From assembly GCA_019236975.1 (NCBI GenBank), contig JAFAHZ010000257.1, positions 1 through 32,659 of the forward strand: a DNA stretch of 32,659 nt. Reading direction: 5' to 3'. Of the stretch, positions 16,802 through 25,561 are shown piece by piece (position 1 is the first letter of the stretch; each line of letters starts with the position of its first letter). The DNA is from Vulcanimicrobiota bacterium. GTDB lineage: Bacteria; Vulcanimicrobiota; Vulcanimicrobiia; Vulcanimicrobiales; Vulcanimicrobiaceae. Under the pieces are notes generated by a model, which saw only the letters and a program-made list of their open reading frames with translations, searched no databases and had not been told where the DNA came from. Position numbers and translations under genes: made by a program.

Positions 16802-18162
16802 TTCGTGCGATCGTTCTCGCTGCCGGTAAAGGCACGCGCATGAAGAGTGCGCGGACGAAGGTCCTGCACGAAGTCTGCGGACGTCCGATGCTGTGGTACG
16901 TTCTGCGCGCGCTGCGGGGTGCGGGCATTGTCGAAACGATCGTCGTGACCAACGACGAGCTGCACGCCGAAATCGCGAATTTCGGCGTTCGCGGGGTTCT
17001 GCAAGACGAGCAGCTGGGAACGGGTCACGCGGTGAAGATCGCCCTGGAGGCGCTCGATCCCGTAGCCGGGGCACGCGTCGTGGTCGCATGCGGCGACATG
17101 CCGCTGGCCGGCGAAGACGTTTACCGCGACGTGACCGCCGCGCTCGACGGCGACGCTGCGATGTCGCTGATTACCGTGAAGATGCCGCTCCCCTCGAACT
17201 TCGGGCGCATCGTACGGCGCGGACGCGACATCGAACGCATCGTCGAGGTGCGCGACGCCTCGGACGGCGAGCTTGCGATCGACGAGATGAACGCCGGCAT
17301 CTATGCGTTCGACGAAGCGTCGCTGCGCGATGCGGTGATGCGCTTGGGCAACGACAACGCGCAAAAGGAATATTATCTCACCGATACCGTCGCCGATTTC
17401 GTCGGACGCGGCCGGCGCGTCGTCCCGGTAGCGTGTACCGATCACCGGCACGTGCTCGGTATCAACGATCGCGTCGAACTGGCGCGCGCGCGGCGCGAGA
17501 TGAACGAGCGGCTTTGCGCGCAGCATATGCGCGACGGCGTGACGATCGTCAACCCGGAAGTCACGTATCTCGAGCCGGAGCTGACGATCGGGCGCGATAC
17601 GGTGATCTACCCGAACACGGCGATCTCGCTGCTTTCGGAGATCGGCGAAGGCTGCGTCGTCGGACCCAATACCCGGCTTTCGAACGCGCGTATCGGCGAT
17701 CGCGTCACCGTTCGAGAGAGCGTCGTTACGGATTCGACGATCGGCAACGACGCCGGAATCGGCCCGTACGCGCACTTGCGTAACGAAACCGTGCTGGAAA
17801 ACGACGTCAAAATCGGCAACTTCGTCGAGATCAAGAAATCGAAGCTCGCTCGCGGCGTCAAAGCGAGCCATCTTACCTATCTCGGCGATGCCGTCATCGG
17901 CGAAGACAGTAATATCGGTGCCGGAACCATTACCTGCAACTACGACGGCAAGGACAAGAACCCGACGGTCATCGGCAAGAACGTCTTTATCGGGTCCAAT
18001 AGTTCGCTGGTCGCACCGCTCTCGATCGGCGACGGCGCTGCGACCGGGGCGGGATCGGTCGTGAACCGCGACGTGCCGCCCGGCGAACGCGTCGCCGGCG
18101 TGCCCGCACGTCCTCTACCGCGAAGGAATCCCGGCAGCGAGCTTCTTGATGGTGTCGAGTAA
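16798..18162 (+). CDS. glmU: bifunctional GlmU: GlcNAc-1-phosphate uridyltransferase / glucosamine-1-phosphate acetyltransferase
   Basis: 454 residues from GTG 16798 (GTGA overlap with gltX). An upstream open extension lies in gltX and is rejected. The N-terminal Rossmann-like nucleotidyltransferase starts IRAIVLAAGKGTRM (2-15) and continues KVLHEVCGRPM, QLGTGHAVKIAL and ACGDMPL. The C-terminal left-handed beta-helix shows hexapeptide repeats and SHLTYLGDAVIGEDSNIG with the catalytic His, then GTITCNYDGKDK and IGSNSSLVAP. It makes UDP-GlcNAc for peptidoglycan and, in diderms, lipopolysaccharide. The last 48 bases overlap the convergent decarboxylase gene. In many Firmicutes glmU directly precedes prs-ctc-pth. 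Here that trio is about 14 kb away on the other strand. Confidence 0.97.
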   Translation: MIRAIVLAAGKGTRMKSARTKVLHEVCGRPMLWYVLRALRGAGIVETIVVTNDELHAEIANFGVRGVLQDEQLGTGHAVKIALEALDPVAGARVVVACGDMPLAGEDVYRDVTAALDGDAAMSLITVKMPLPSNFGRIVRRGRDIERIVEVRDASDGELAIDEMNAGIYAFDEASLRDAVMRLGNDNAQKEYYLTDTVADFVGRGRRVVPVACTDHRHVLGINDRVELARARREMNERLCAQHMRDGVTIVNPEVTYLEPELTIGRDTVIYPNTAISLLSEIGEGCVVGPNTRLSNARIGDRVTVRESVVTDSTIGNDAGIGPYAHLRNETVLENDVKIGNFVEIKKSKLARGVKASHLTYLGDAVIGEDSNIGAGTITCNYDGKDKNPTVIGKNVFIGSNSSLVAPLSIGDGAATGAGSVVNRDVPPGERVAGVPARPLPRRNPGSELLDGVE

Positions 18163-19512
18163 GAGCGTCAGATCCTCGTCGCGGGTGCGATGGTTGGTAA
18201 TGTTGACGCGAATTGCGCGCCGGGTGCCGACCGTCGTCGATGAGGTCACCGCCGTACCGCTCTCTTGAAGCGCGACAACCAGCTCGTCGTTAAAGCGGTC
18301 CAGCTCTTCATCGGGTAAGCCGGGCGCGCGGTAGCGAAAGCAAACGATATTGAGCTGTACCGGCGCGAGCAACTCGAATGCGTCGTCGGCATCGACGGCT
18401 TCGCCGAGCAGTTTCGCCTGGCGAACGTTCGCTTCGATCGCGGCGCCGAGCGCGCGCGCACCGTGTTCCTTGACGACGAACCAAACCTTGAGCGCTCTAA
18501 AGCTGCGGGACAAATCGATGGTATAGTCGGTAAACCAGGGTGTAGCCGCCGCCGTTCCGCGAGGCATCCGCGTGAGGTATGACGGCGTCGAAGCAAACGT
18601 CGCACGATGCAGCTCGCCGTCGCGCACGAGCACGCAGCCCGCATCGTACGGAACGTGCAGCCACTTGTGAAAGTCGAAGGCGATCGAATCGGCCCGCTCG
18701 AGCCCGCGCAACATCGGAGCGACGCTGGGCGCCAAAATAGCGGTGGCGCCGAACGCGCCGTCGACGTGAAACCACACGTTTTCGCGAGCGGCGACGTCGG
18801 CCAGCGCGTCGAGGGGATCGAGCGCGCCCACGTCCACCGTTCCCGCGTTGCCGACGATCAGAAACGGAACCAGTCCATTGGCGCGGTCGGTTTCGATTGC
18901 ACGCGCGACGGCGTCGGCATCGGTGCGGTGCAGCGCATCGGCGGGCAGTACGCGCAGCGAGGCACCACCGAGCCCCGCAACCTCAAACGCGCGGCGAACG
19001 CAGCCGTGCGTGGTACTGGACGCGTATCCGACCAAACGCGGAACGCCGAAAAGACCGTCATCGCGAACCGATTGCCCCATCGCGCGCGCGCGCGCAACGA
19101 CGACCGCAATGAGATTCGCTTCGGACGTGCCCATCGTCAGCACGCCGCTGCCACCCGCCGGAAAACCGAAGAGGCGCAAGAACCAGTCGACGACTTGCCG
19201 CTCGACGTAGACGGCGCCGTGATCGCGGCCGCCGACGTTCGAATTCATGATGGCCGCCAAGAAGTCGGCGAGCGCGCCGGACGGCGTTCCGCTGCCGTGC
19301 ACCCATCCGAAGAAACGCGGATGAATGTTACCGGTCGGATACGGCAACACGTTCTCGGTGAACTCGCGATAGACGTCCGTCAACTCCGACGGATCGAGCG
19401 GCAGCGGCTCGCGCAGGCGCTCCCGGACCTCCGCCGGAACCGGCTGCCACGCCGGGTGTTGGCGAACGTGCTCGAGATAATCGAGCGCATCGTCGAGTGC
19501 CGTGTGGCTCAA
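18115..19512 (-). CDS. PLP-dependent group II amino acid decarboxylase (aromatic-L-amino-acid decarboxylase-like)
   Basis: 465 residues from TTG 19512. The fold-type I PLP domain is visible: GTSEANLIAV (cofactor phosphate loop), TTHGCVRRAFEVAG (His that stacks on PLP), HVDGAFGA (Asp to pyridine N) and FDFHKWLHVPYD with Schiff-base Lys K283 (codon 18664-18666). HPRFFGWVHGSGTP and NVGGRDHGAVYVERQVV are typical of the aromatic/tyrosine decarboxylase branch, but the true substrate cannot be read from motifs. The annotated TTG may be too short: the in-frame codons upstream (19513-19539) read P-K-D-W-A-A-F-R-A, matching the usual family start, yet only an ATT (19546-19548) precedes them before a stop at 19564-19566. 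The 3' end overlaps glmU tail-to-tail by 48 bases. It is divergent from the GGDEF gene with a 72-base gap. Confidence 0.88.
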   Translation of the reverse strand: MSHTALDDALDYLEHVRQHPAWQPVPAEVRERLREPLPLDPSELTDVYREFTENVLPYPTGNIHPRFFGWVHGSGTPSGALADFLAAIMNSNVGGRDHGAVYVERQVVDWFLRLFGFPAGGSGVLTMGTSEANLIAVVVARARAMGQSVRDDGLFGVPRLVGYASSTTHGCVRRAFEVAGLGGASLRVLPADALHRTDADAVARAIETDRANGLVPFLIVGNAGTVDVGALDPLDALADVAARENVWFHVDGAFGATAILAPSVAPMLRGLERADSIAFDFHKWLHVPYDAGCVLVRDGELHRATFASTPSYLTRMPRGTAAATPWFTDYTIDLSRSFRALKVWFVVKEHGARALGAAIEANVRQAKLLGEAVDADDAFELLAPVQLNIVCFRYRAPGLPDEELDRFNDELVVALQESGTAVTSSTTVGTRRAIRVNITNHRTRDEDLTLLLDTIKKLAAGIPSR

Positions 19513-19584
19513 CGCGCGAAATGCAGCCCAGTCCTTTGGATCGAGAATGCGGGCACTCTCCCGTGTCGTCTAACGTGGACGGCG

Positions 19585-20724
19585 ATGAAACTTTTGTGGT
19601 GGCGCGCGCTCGCTCCTTCGCGCGAACTTCGAGCGGCGCGCTCGTGCTTACTTCGCGAGCGCGCGCGGCTCGACGCGTTGACGGCCTCTATCGCGGCATC
19701 GCGCCGTTCCAGCGCGGCGGTGTTTTCCGCGCTGGAACGATCGATTGTCGCCGTCTACCCCGCGGCCGACGCCGTCATCGCCTTTGCCGTGGACGAGCAC
19801 GAGCTGGTCTGCATTTTTTCTGCGGGCGCGCGCAGCGAGCATTTCCGCAACGTGCGCCTGCTTCGCGAGGACGCGCGTGCGTTGCCGGCGCGCGCCGCCG
19901 AGCGGCGATGCCGCTGTATTTCGGGAGAAAACGGCGCGCCGCTGCTGCCGACCGACCGTTTTGCCGTTGCCGTGCCGTTGTTGGACGCTGCCGACGTGCG
20001 TGCCGTCGTTTACGCGGGATCGCACCGAGCGGCGCCGCCCGATCTCGAAGCGGTCGTGCAAACGATCGAAGCCGTTGCGATACCGTACGCCATTGCGGTC
20101 GAAAGAGAGACCGACCGCCGCGACGCGCTGCAAGACGGTCTCACCGGGTTACTGGCGCCGCGGCCGTTTCGGCGTCAGCTGCACGAAGAAATCGCTCGCA
20201 TCGAAGCGAGCGGATGCCAGTCCATCCTGTCGCTCTGGTTCGTCGATACGGACGAGTTCAAAAACGTCAACGACACCTTCGGGCATCGTGCGGGCGACGG
20301 GGTGCTGCAAACCATGGCGAGCCTGTTGCGGGCGCATCTCCTCCCGGGCACCGACGTCGCCGCGCGTAACGGCGGCGACGAGTTCTGCGCGCTCGTGCGC
20401 GCCACGACGAAGGCGGCGGCAATCGCGCGGGCTCAGCGCTTTCTCGATGCCGTCCGCCGTCACGATTTCGGAATTCCCATACCCGTGACCGCCAGTATTG
20501 GGGTTGCAAGCTATCCGCACGACGCAGCGAGCTCGAGCGCGTTATTGGAGGCGGCCGACGCCGCGATGTATCGCAGTAAGCGCGACGGCCGGAATCGAGT
20601 GTCTTTCGCGCTCGAAGCCGGTACGTTTGCAAGCGCCGCACCGGAGGCCGAAACGCCGTCGTCGCGAAGCCCCGAGCGATGGCCCGCGAGCTCCGCAGCT
20701 TCCTCGTCGCAGCGCTTGTCGTAA
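19585..20724 (+). CDS. GGDEF diguanylate cyclase with N-terminal GAF-like sensory region
   Basis: 379 residues from ATG 19585. A long open extension upstream is antisense to the decarboxylase and is rejected. Residues about 25-55 form a helix, about 45-170 look like a GAF-type sensor fold (weak, by pattern), and DGLTGLLAPRPF (184-195) opens the cyclase domain. The active site is intact: FVDTDEFKNVNDTFGHRAGD (219-238) provides the metal-binding Asp and the guanine-binding Asn, and GGDEF is at 263-267. The inhibitory I-site RxxD is missing (PGTD at 254-257), so product inhibition by that route is unlikely. No membrane segment is seen, so it is probably cytosolic and makes c-di-GMP. Its 3' end overlaps the next gene by 46 bases. 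The Arg-rich C-terminal tail after about residue 350 is low complexity. Confidence 0.9.
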   Translation: MKLLWWRALAPSRELRAARSCLLRERARLDALTASIAASRRSSAAVFSALERSIVAVYPAADAVIAFAVDEHELVCIFSAGARSEHFRNVRLLREDARALPARAAERRCRCISGENGAPLLPTDRFAVAVPLLDAADVRAVVYAGSHRAAPPDLEAVVQTIEAVAIPYAIAVERETDRRDALQDGLTGLLAPRPFRRQLHEEIARIEASGCQSILSLWFVDTDEFKNVNDTFGHRAGDGVLQTMASLLRAHLLPGTDVAARNGGDEFCALVRATTKAAAIARAQRFLDAVRRHDFGIPIPVTASIGVASYPHDAASSSALLEAADAAMYRSKRDGRNRVSFALEAGTFASAAPEAETPSSRSPERWPASSAASSSQRLS

Positions 20725-21941
20725 CGGCTTTTCTCGCTTCGTTTGCCGCCGCGCGTGCCGCCGTCGAGCGTCCAAACCAGCTCGATCGCCGCGTCGACTC
20801 GATCTCGGCGAGCGCGCTTCTCACGCAGCCGGCAATCGCTCTCGTAGATCCGGCTCGTCAGCGAGCGGCGAGTCGCCTCGCGCACCTCACGCTTCCCGGC
20901 TGGCTCGCAACGGCGCTCTTCGAAGCGATCGCGCTTGCGTATTTTTGGAGCACCGGCCGCGCGGCGGCGTTTCGCGATTGGCTGCGCAGACGGATTACAT
21001 CGGAGTTCGCCGTGCGGTTCCTCTTCGGCGCGATGCTGGGACTCATCGCTCGAGCCGCCGCGCTGCCACCCGCTTTCTACCTCTATCGCGTCGAGCGAAT
21101 CATGGGTCTATCCGCCGAGCTGACGCGAACGTGGGCGCTCTTGTGGATCGCGCACACGCTGTTGGCGATGGTCGTCGCGGGTCTGCTGGCAGCGCTCGTG
21201 CTGTGGCTCGTCGATCGCACGCACCAATGGTACGTCTTTACCATTCTCATCATTCTCGCGGTGAGCGTGGCGTGGTCGTTTGCGAGTCCCTATTTTCAGG
21301 TTCCCGGCTCGCGCGCGATCGAGCCGCTTTCGAGCCCGCTGGGCGCGCAGATGGAGAGCTTGTTTGCTCGTGCCGGGCTACCGAACTTTCCGGTCTACGT
21401 GGAGCGCTCGCGCAACTCGCCGGTCGATCGGGCCGTCGTGGTCGGGCTCGGGGCGTCGCGGCGCCTCGTACTGACCGATACGCTCATCTCCGGCAACACG
21501 CCGCCCGAGGTTCTCTTCCTCGCCTCCGGCGCGACGGGGGCCGTCGTCTTGGGCAACCCAATCTACATCGCCCTCATCGAAGGCGGTATCGTGATCGTCT
21601 TTTCAGCGTTGGCAGTCGTCATCGCCGACCGTATCGGTTTTCGCCGTGACGACGATCCGCTGTCGCGACTGGCGCTCGTCGGATCGCTGCTGGCGATCGT
21701 TTATCTCGTCGCCGTTCCGGTGCGCAACGCCTCGCTCCGGTCGTACGACCTCGATGCGGATCGTTATGCGGTCCGTCTCACCGGCGACCGCGTCGCGGCC
21801 GTTCGCGCTCTCGTGCGGGAGGCGGACCAGCATATCGAAGAAGTCTGTCCTGAAATGTCGTCAACGTTTTTTGTCTACGCCCATCCGAGCCCCGGCGCGC
21901 GAATCGCTGCCATCAATCACGTTCCCAGCGGGTGCCCGTAA
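20679..21941 (+). CDS. Ste24/M48-like integral membrane protein lacking the zinc site
   Basis: 420 residues from ATG 20679, inside the end of the GGDEF gene. The layout follows CAAX prenyl protease 1: an N-terminal membrane domain with about five hydrophobic segments (8-28, 72-92, 111-135, 152-180, 184-203), a peptidase-like part (about 225-290), then two more segments (294-318, 330-350). The linker EPLSSPLGAQMESLFARAGLPNFPVYVERSR resembles the family region before the active site. Where HEXXH should stand (after NTPPEVLFLA) the chain reads SGATG (283-287), and the third ligand Glu in the ExxAD region is Asp357 (YDLDAD). All metal ligands are therefore gone or changed, and it is probably not a protease. 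Its stop lies 2 bases before the receptor gene. A scaffold or regulatory role is possible but unsupported. Confidence 0.75.
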   Translation: MARELRSFLVAALVVTAFLASFAAARAAVERPNQLDRRVDSISASALLTQPAIALVDPARQRAASRLAHLTLPGWLATALFEAIALAYFWSTGRAAAFRDWLRRRITSEFAVRFLFGAMLGLIARAAALPPAFYLYRVERIMGLSAELTRTWALLWIAHTLLAMVVAGLLAALVLWLVDRTHQWYVFTILIILAVSVAWSFASPYFQVPGSRAIEPLSSPLGAQMESLFARAGLPNFPVYVERSRNSPVDRAVVVGLGASRRLVLTDTLISGNTPPEVLFLASGATGAVVLGNPIYIALIEGGIVIVFSALAVVIADRIGFRRDDDPLSRLALVGSLLAIVYLVAVPVRNASLRSYDLDADRYAVRLTGDRVAAVRALVREADQHIEEVCPEMSSTFFVYAHPSPGARIAAINHVPSGCP

Positions 21942-21943
21942 CG

Positions 21944-24900
21944 ATGCGCCGCTGCTGCGCCGCTCTACTCGTCGCCATCCTTGCGTGCTGGTGCGTTCGC
22001 GCCGGAGCCTCGACCACGGGAAGCCTTCGCGGTCGCGTGACCGATGCGGCGACGAACCTTCCGATCGCCGGCGCTCGCGTCACCGCCGATTCGCCGTCCC
22101 AAATTGCGACGGCGGTCACCGACGTCTCCGGAACGTTCTCGTTTCTCGCGCTCGCCCCCGATTCGTATACCCTGCGCGTTGAAAAGAGCGGTTACGAACC
22201 CGCGTCGCAAGCGGGCGCGGTGGTCTTCGCCGACCAAGCGGCGTCGTTCGTCATCGCGTTGTCGCCTGCGTTGCGCACGATCGCGCGGGTCGGTACGCGC
22301 TCGTCGTCGAGCTTGGTTCGCTCCGGTACGACGAGCGACGTCTATTCGGTGAACGCTGCCGGCCAAAAAGCCGCACAGTCGGTTGCCGGATCGGGTTCGC
22401 TCAATCAGGCGTACGGCGCGATTGCGAGCGTGCCGGGCGTCTCGGTGCCGTCCGGTCAGCAAGGATGGTACCAGAGCGTCTACATTCGCGGCGGCGATAC
22501 CGATCAAGTGGCGTACGAGTTCGACGGCGTGCCGGTCGTGCGCCAATCGGACTACGCGCCGATCGTGACGCTTTCCGCGCTCGGCCAGCAGGAAGTGCAA
22601 GTCTATACCGGCGGGACGCCGGCAACCTCGAACTCCTCGGGGCTGGCCGGCTACATCAATCAGGTCATCAAGACCGGCACGTTTCCTGGCTATGCCGACG
22701 TCGATGCGTCGATCGGTACGCCGCAGTTTTACCACGATCTCTCGGTGGAAACCGGCGGCGCGACGCCCGACCGTCTCTTCTCGTATTACGTGGGACTCGC
22801 GGGTGCGAACCAATCGTATCGCTACATCGACCAATTCAACGGTGCAGGCGATCCGCGCTATTTCTATCCGTTACAAATTCAAACCGGCAACTCGCTGTAT
22901 CAAGTCGTGGACGGCAGCTGCCTGCTCAAGGGAGCCTACGCTCCCTGCAAAAACGATCCGAACTTCGGAACGCTGTATTCGCCCGGTAACTCCTACTTTC
23001 AAGCGACCGGATTCGATCGCGAAAACGTGATGAACTTTCACGTCGGCATTCCGCATCGCAGCGGCGGAGGCCGCGACGATATTCAGCTGCTGTACGTCAC
23101 CGGAAACATTGCGACGCAGTTCTACAGCTCCTATAACGACGTCTACTCTGGTCAAGTGTTTCCCGGGGGCGTACCGTATTACGACTCGACGTATTACGAC
23201 GGAGCGCTCGGGGCGCCGCCCAACCCGTCGCAGCTCGTCGTAGGCCGCTTTCCAAGTAGCCCGGCAGGCCGCATTTACAACAATATCACCGTAGACGGTT
23301 CCACCACGACGCCGTCGCTGATCGGGCTCAATCAACGCGACGGAAACGGCAACAACTTCTCGGTCGAAAAGCTGCAGTACCAGCGCAACTTCAACAGCAG
23401 TTCGTACCTTCGCGTCCTCGCCTACGGCGAGTACTCCTCGTGGCTCATCAACGGTCCAAATGCGACTCAGTTCGTCTTTTCGGCCGATCCAGCCGAGTAC
23501 GACGTTCTGGCCAACATTTACGGCGGCAATGCGATTTACTCGAACCAGCTGTCGTCGAAGAACCTGCTGACTGCCAGTCTCGCATACACGCTGCAGACGC
23601 TTTCCGACTACAACGCACAGTATGCCAGCGTCGGCGGCAATCCGGTGCCTCCGACCGGGTTAGGCACGCTCGTGTCGAGTTACGTGGGCGCCAACGGAAC
23701 CTGCTTTAACTATAAGACCGGGGCCCCGTGGAGCTGCTTCGACGCCGGAAGTCAAGGCGGAGCGCTCAGCGGGCCCTACTCCGGCTGTCCGTCCGCGGCA
23801 AACTACCCCGCGATCTGCTTGACGCCCGGCAACGCGCCCGCCGGAACGCCTGCCGCGCGCGCCGGGGCGCACTGGATCATGACCGAAGACGGCCGCTCGG
23901 CGCAAATCGATACGGTCGATCCGTACTTCAGTTCGCTCGCGCTCACCGACGTATGGACGCCCGACGACAAGTTGCTCGTCAACGTCGGCGCTCGCGTCGA
24001 CGATTTCAAGTACACGTTTAGCAATACGGCCGCGGGCTATCCGGCGCGCGCGTTCTGGTTTGCGGCTTTCAATCGCGAGTACTGCGGCGCGCCGGCGCAA
24101 GATCCGGTCTGGCGCTGGAACGGCAGCAGTTTCACCGCATGTCCGGCCGGCTTCCAGCCGATGACGGTTCCGGGCGTCGGCTTGTACAACTCCGGCATAC
24201 CCAGCTCCATTTCGCAGTGGGAATTTCAACCGCGCCTCGGATTGACGTATACGCTCAGCACGAATACGGTACTGCGCGCGTCGGCCGGCAAGTACGCGCG
24301 CGCGGCGGAAACGGGGAGCGGCTCGCTGGAGCAAAACGCCGTCCAGCAAGACTTGCCCGACCAGCTGTTGCCGTTCTATCGCCTCGGCTATCACACGCCG
24401 TACCATCCCGGCGTGCCCGATACGTCGAACAACTTCGACGTCTCGTGGGAGCAGCATATCAAGGGCACGCAGCTGTCCTTCAAGCTTTCACCGTTCTATC
24501 GAGCGACCAGCAATCAGGTGCAGTTCTTCGCGACCGATCCGGCCACCGGAATCGGAACCGGGCTCAACGTCGGAACGCAGCATTCGTCCGGCGTCGAGCT
24601 TTCCGTGCAGGACGGCGACTTCACGAAAGACGGCCTTTCGTGGCAGCTTTCGTACACGTATACGAACAGCACGATCAAGTACGCGCCGATATCGAACGGC
24701 GTCTCAGTACTCGACAGCTTCAACGCTGCTATCGAGCAATACAACTCCTACACGCGCGGGTGTGCCGGAGCGGCTTCGAAATCGCAGCTCTGCGGCAGCG
24801 GCGCCTACGCGGGGAACGCGCAGCCGGTTTTCAACAATGGCAAAGGCGTCGTCGTCGACAATCCATACTATAACGGTTCGCCGCAGCCGCTTGTCGACCG

Positions 24901-25549
24901 CAACGGCTGGTTCACCACCTACGACTTCATCCCGACCGCGTTCAATAATGCCAACGGATTCGCCGTCCCCAACGTTGCGACGCTGATCGTGAACTACAAG
25001 CACAAGAAGTTCAGCATCACACCGAATCTGACGTACACGTCGGGCTCGTTCTACGGCTCGCCGTTGTCGTGGGGAGGCTACGTGCCGCAGTCGTGCACGC
25101 AGAGTCCGAACTTGACGCCGGCGGCCCCCGGGGCCAGCTGCAGCGGCAGCTACACGACGCCGACGGGGGCCACGTTGAACTCCGGGGTGATCTTCACTCC
25201 CGACCCGTATACCGGCCGCTTCGACGGGCTGGGCAGCCTGCAGCAGCCGTGGCAGCTCTCGGTGAACCTGCAAGCCAATTACGACGTCAGCTCGAACGCA
25301 TCGGTCTCGGTCGTGGCTTCGAATCTTTTCAACGCGTGCTTCCAGCGCGGGTACGCGTGGGATGACTCGAACTTCTGCATGTACTCAAACCTCCCGTCGA
25401 ACATCTTGGCGCCCGCGGGTAACTTTTTGCGCACGCCGCCCGTTCAACTCAAGTATCCGTACGGGCCGTGGTCGAATCAGAACGAAGTCGGGTACACCGC
25501 CGTCAAGCAGCCGTTCCAGTTTACCGCGGCGCTGCACCTGCGGATCTAA
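21944..25549 (+). CDS. TonB-dependent outer-membrane receptor with N-terminal carboxypeptidase-regulatory-like domain
   Basis: 1201 residues from ATG 21944. A GTG 12 bases upstream overlaps the previous gene and is less likely. A signal peptide (MRRCCAALLVAILACWCVRAGAS) is followed by a CarboxypepD_reg-like beta-sandwich (TTGSLRGRVTDAATNLPIAGARV through about residue 110). The plug domain (about 130-240) contains YIRGGDTDQVAYEFDGVPV, and a long beta-barrel full of Tyr/Asn/Ser-rich strands runs to the C-terminus (FQFTAALHLRI). No obvious TonB box is seen before the plug. Large receptors of this build, common in Acidobacteria and related soil phyla, import or bind bulky ligands. The ligand is unknown. 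Many paired cysteines in the loops (for example CLLKGAYAPC) suggest disulphide-stabilised surface loops. The stop is 12 bases before the amidohydrolase ATG, so the two are probably co-transcribed. Confidence 0.92.
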   Translation: MRRCCAALLVAILACWCVRAGASTTGSLRGRVTDAATNLPIAGARVTADSPSQIATAVTDVSGTFSFLALAPDSYTLRVEKSGYEPASQAGAVVFADQAASFVIALSPALRTIARVGTRSSSSLVRSGTTSDVYSVNAAGQKAAQSVAGSGSLNQAYGAIASVPGVSVPSGQQGWYQSVYIRGGDTDQVAYEFDGVPVVRQSDYAPIVTLSALGQQEVQVYTGGTPATSNSSGLAGYINQVIKTGTFPGYADVDASIGTPQFYHDLSVETGGATPDRLFSYYVGLAGANQSYRYIDQFNGAGDPRYFYPLQIQTGNSLYQVVDGSCLLKGAYAPCKNDPNFGTLYSPGNSYFQATGFDRENVMNFHVGIPHRSGGGRDDIQLLYVTGNIATQFYSSYNDVYSGQVFPGGVPYYDSTYYDGALGAPPNPSQLVVGRFPSSPAGRIYNNITVDGSTTTPSLIGLNQRDGNGNNFSVEKLQYQRNFNSSSYLRVLAYGEYSSWLINGPNATQFVFSADPAEYDVLANIYGGNAIYSNQLSSKNLLTASLAYTLQTLSDYNAQYASVGGNPVPPTGLGTLVSSYVGANGTCFNYKTGAPWSCFDAGSQGGALSGPYSGCPSAANYPAICLTPGNAPAGTPAARAGAHWIMTEDGRSAQIDTVDPYFSSLALTDVWTPDDKLLVNVGARVDDFKYTFSNTAAGYPARAFWFAAFNREYCGAPAQDPVWRWNGSSFTACPAGFQPMTVPGVGLYNSGIPSSISQWEFQPRLGLTYTLSTNTVLRASAGKYARAAETGSGSLEQNAVQQDLPDQLLPFYRLGYHTPYHPGVPDTSNNFDVSWEQHIKGTQLSFKLSPFYRATSNQVQFFATDPATGIGTGLNVGTQHSSGVELSVQDGDFTKDGLSWQLSYTYTNSTIKYAPISNGVSVLDSFNAAIEQYNSYTRGCAGAASKSQLCGSGAYAGNAQPVFNNGKGVVVDNPYYNGSPQPLVDRNGWFTTYDFIPTAFNNANGFAVPNVATLIVNYKHKKFSITPNLTYTSGSFYGSPLSWGGYVPQSCTQSPNLTPAAPGASCSGSYTTPTGATLNSGVIFTPDPYTGRFDGLGSLQQPWQLSVNLQANYDVSSNASVSVVASNLFNACFQRGYAWDDSNFCMYSNLPSNILAPAGNFLRTPPVQLKYPYGPWSNQNEVGYTAVKQPFQFTAALHLRI

Positions 25550-25561
25550 AGGAGCGTTGCC

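Noticed and set aside
18607-19584. N-terminal extension of the GGDEF protein
   Set aside because: It is antisense to the decarboxylase. The ATG at 19585 follows directly after that gene's start region.
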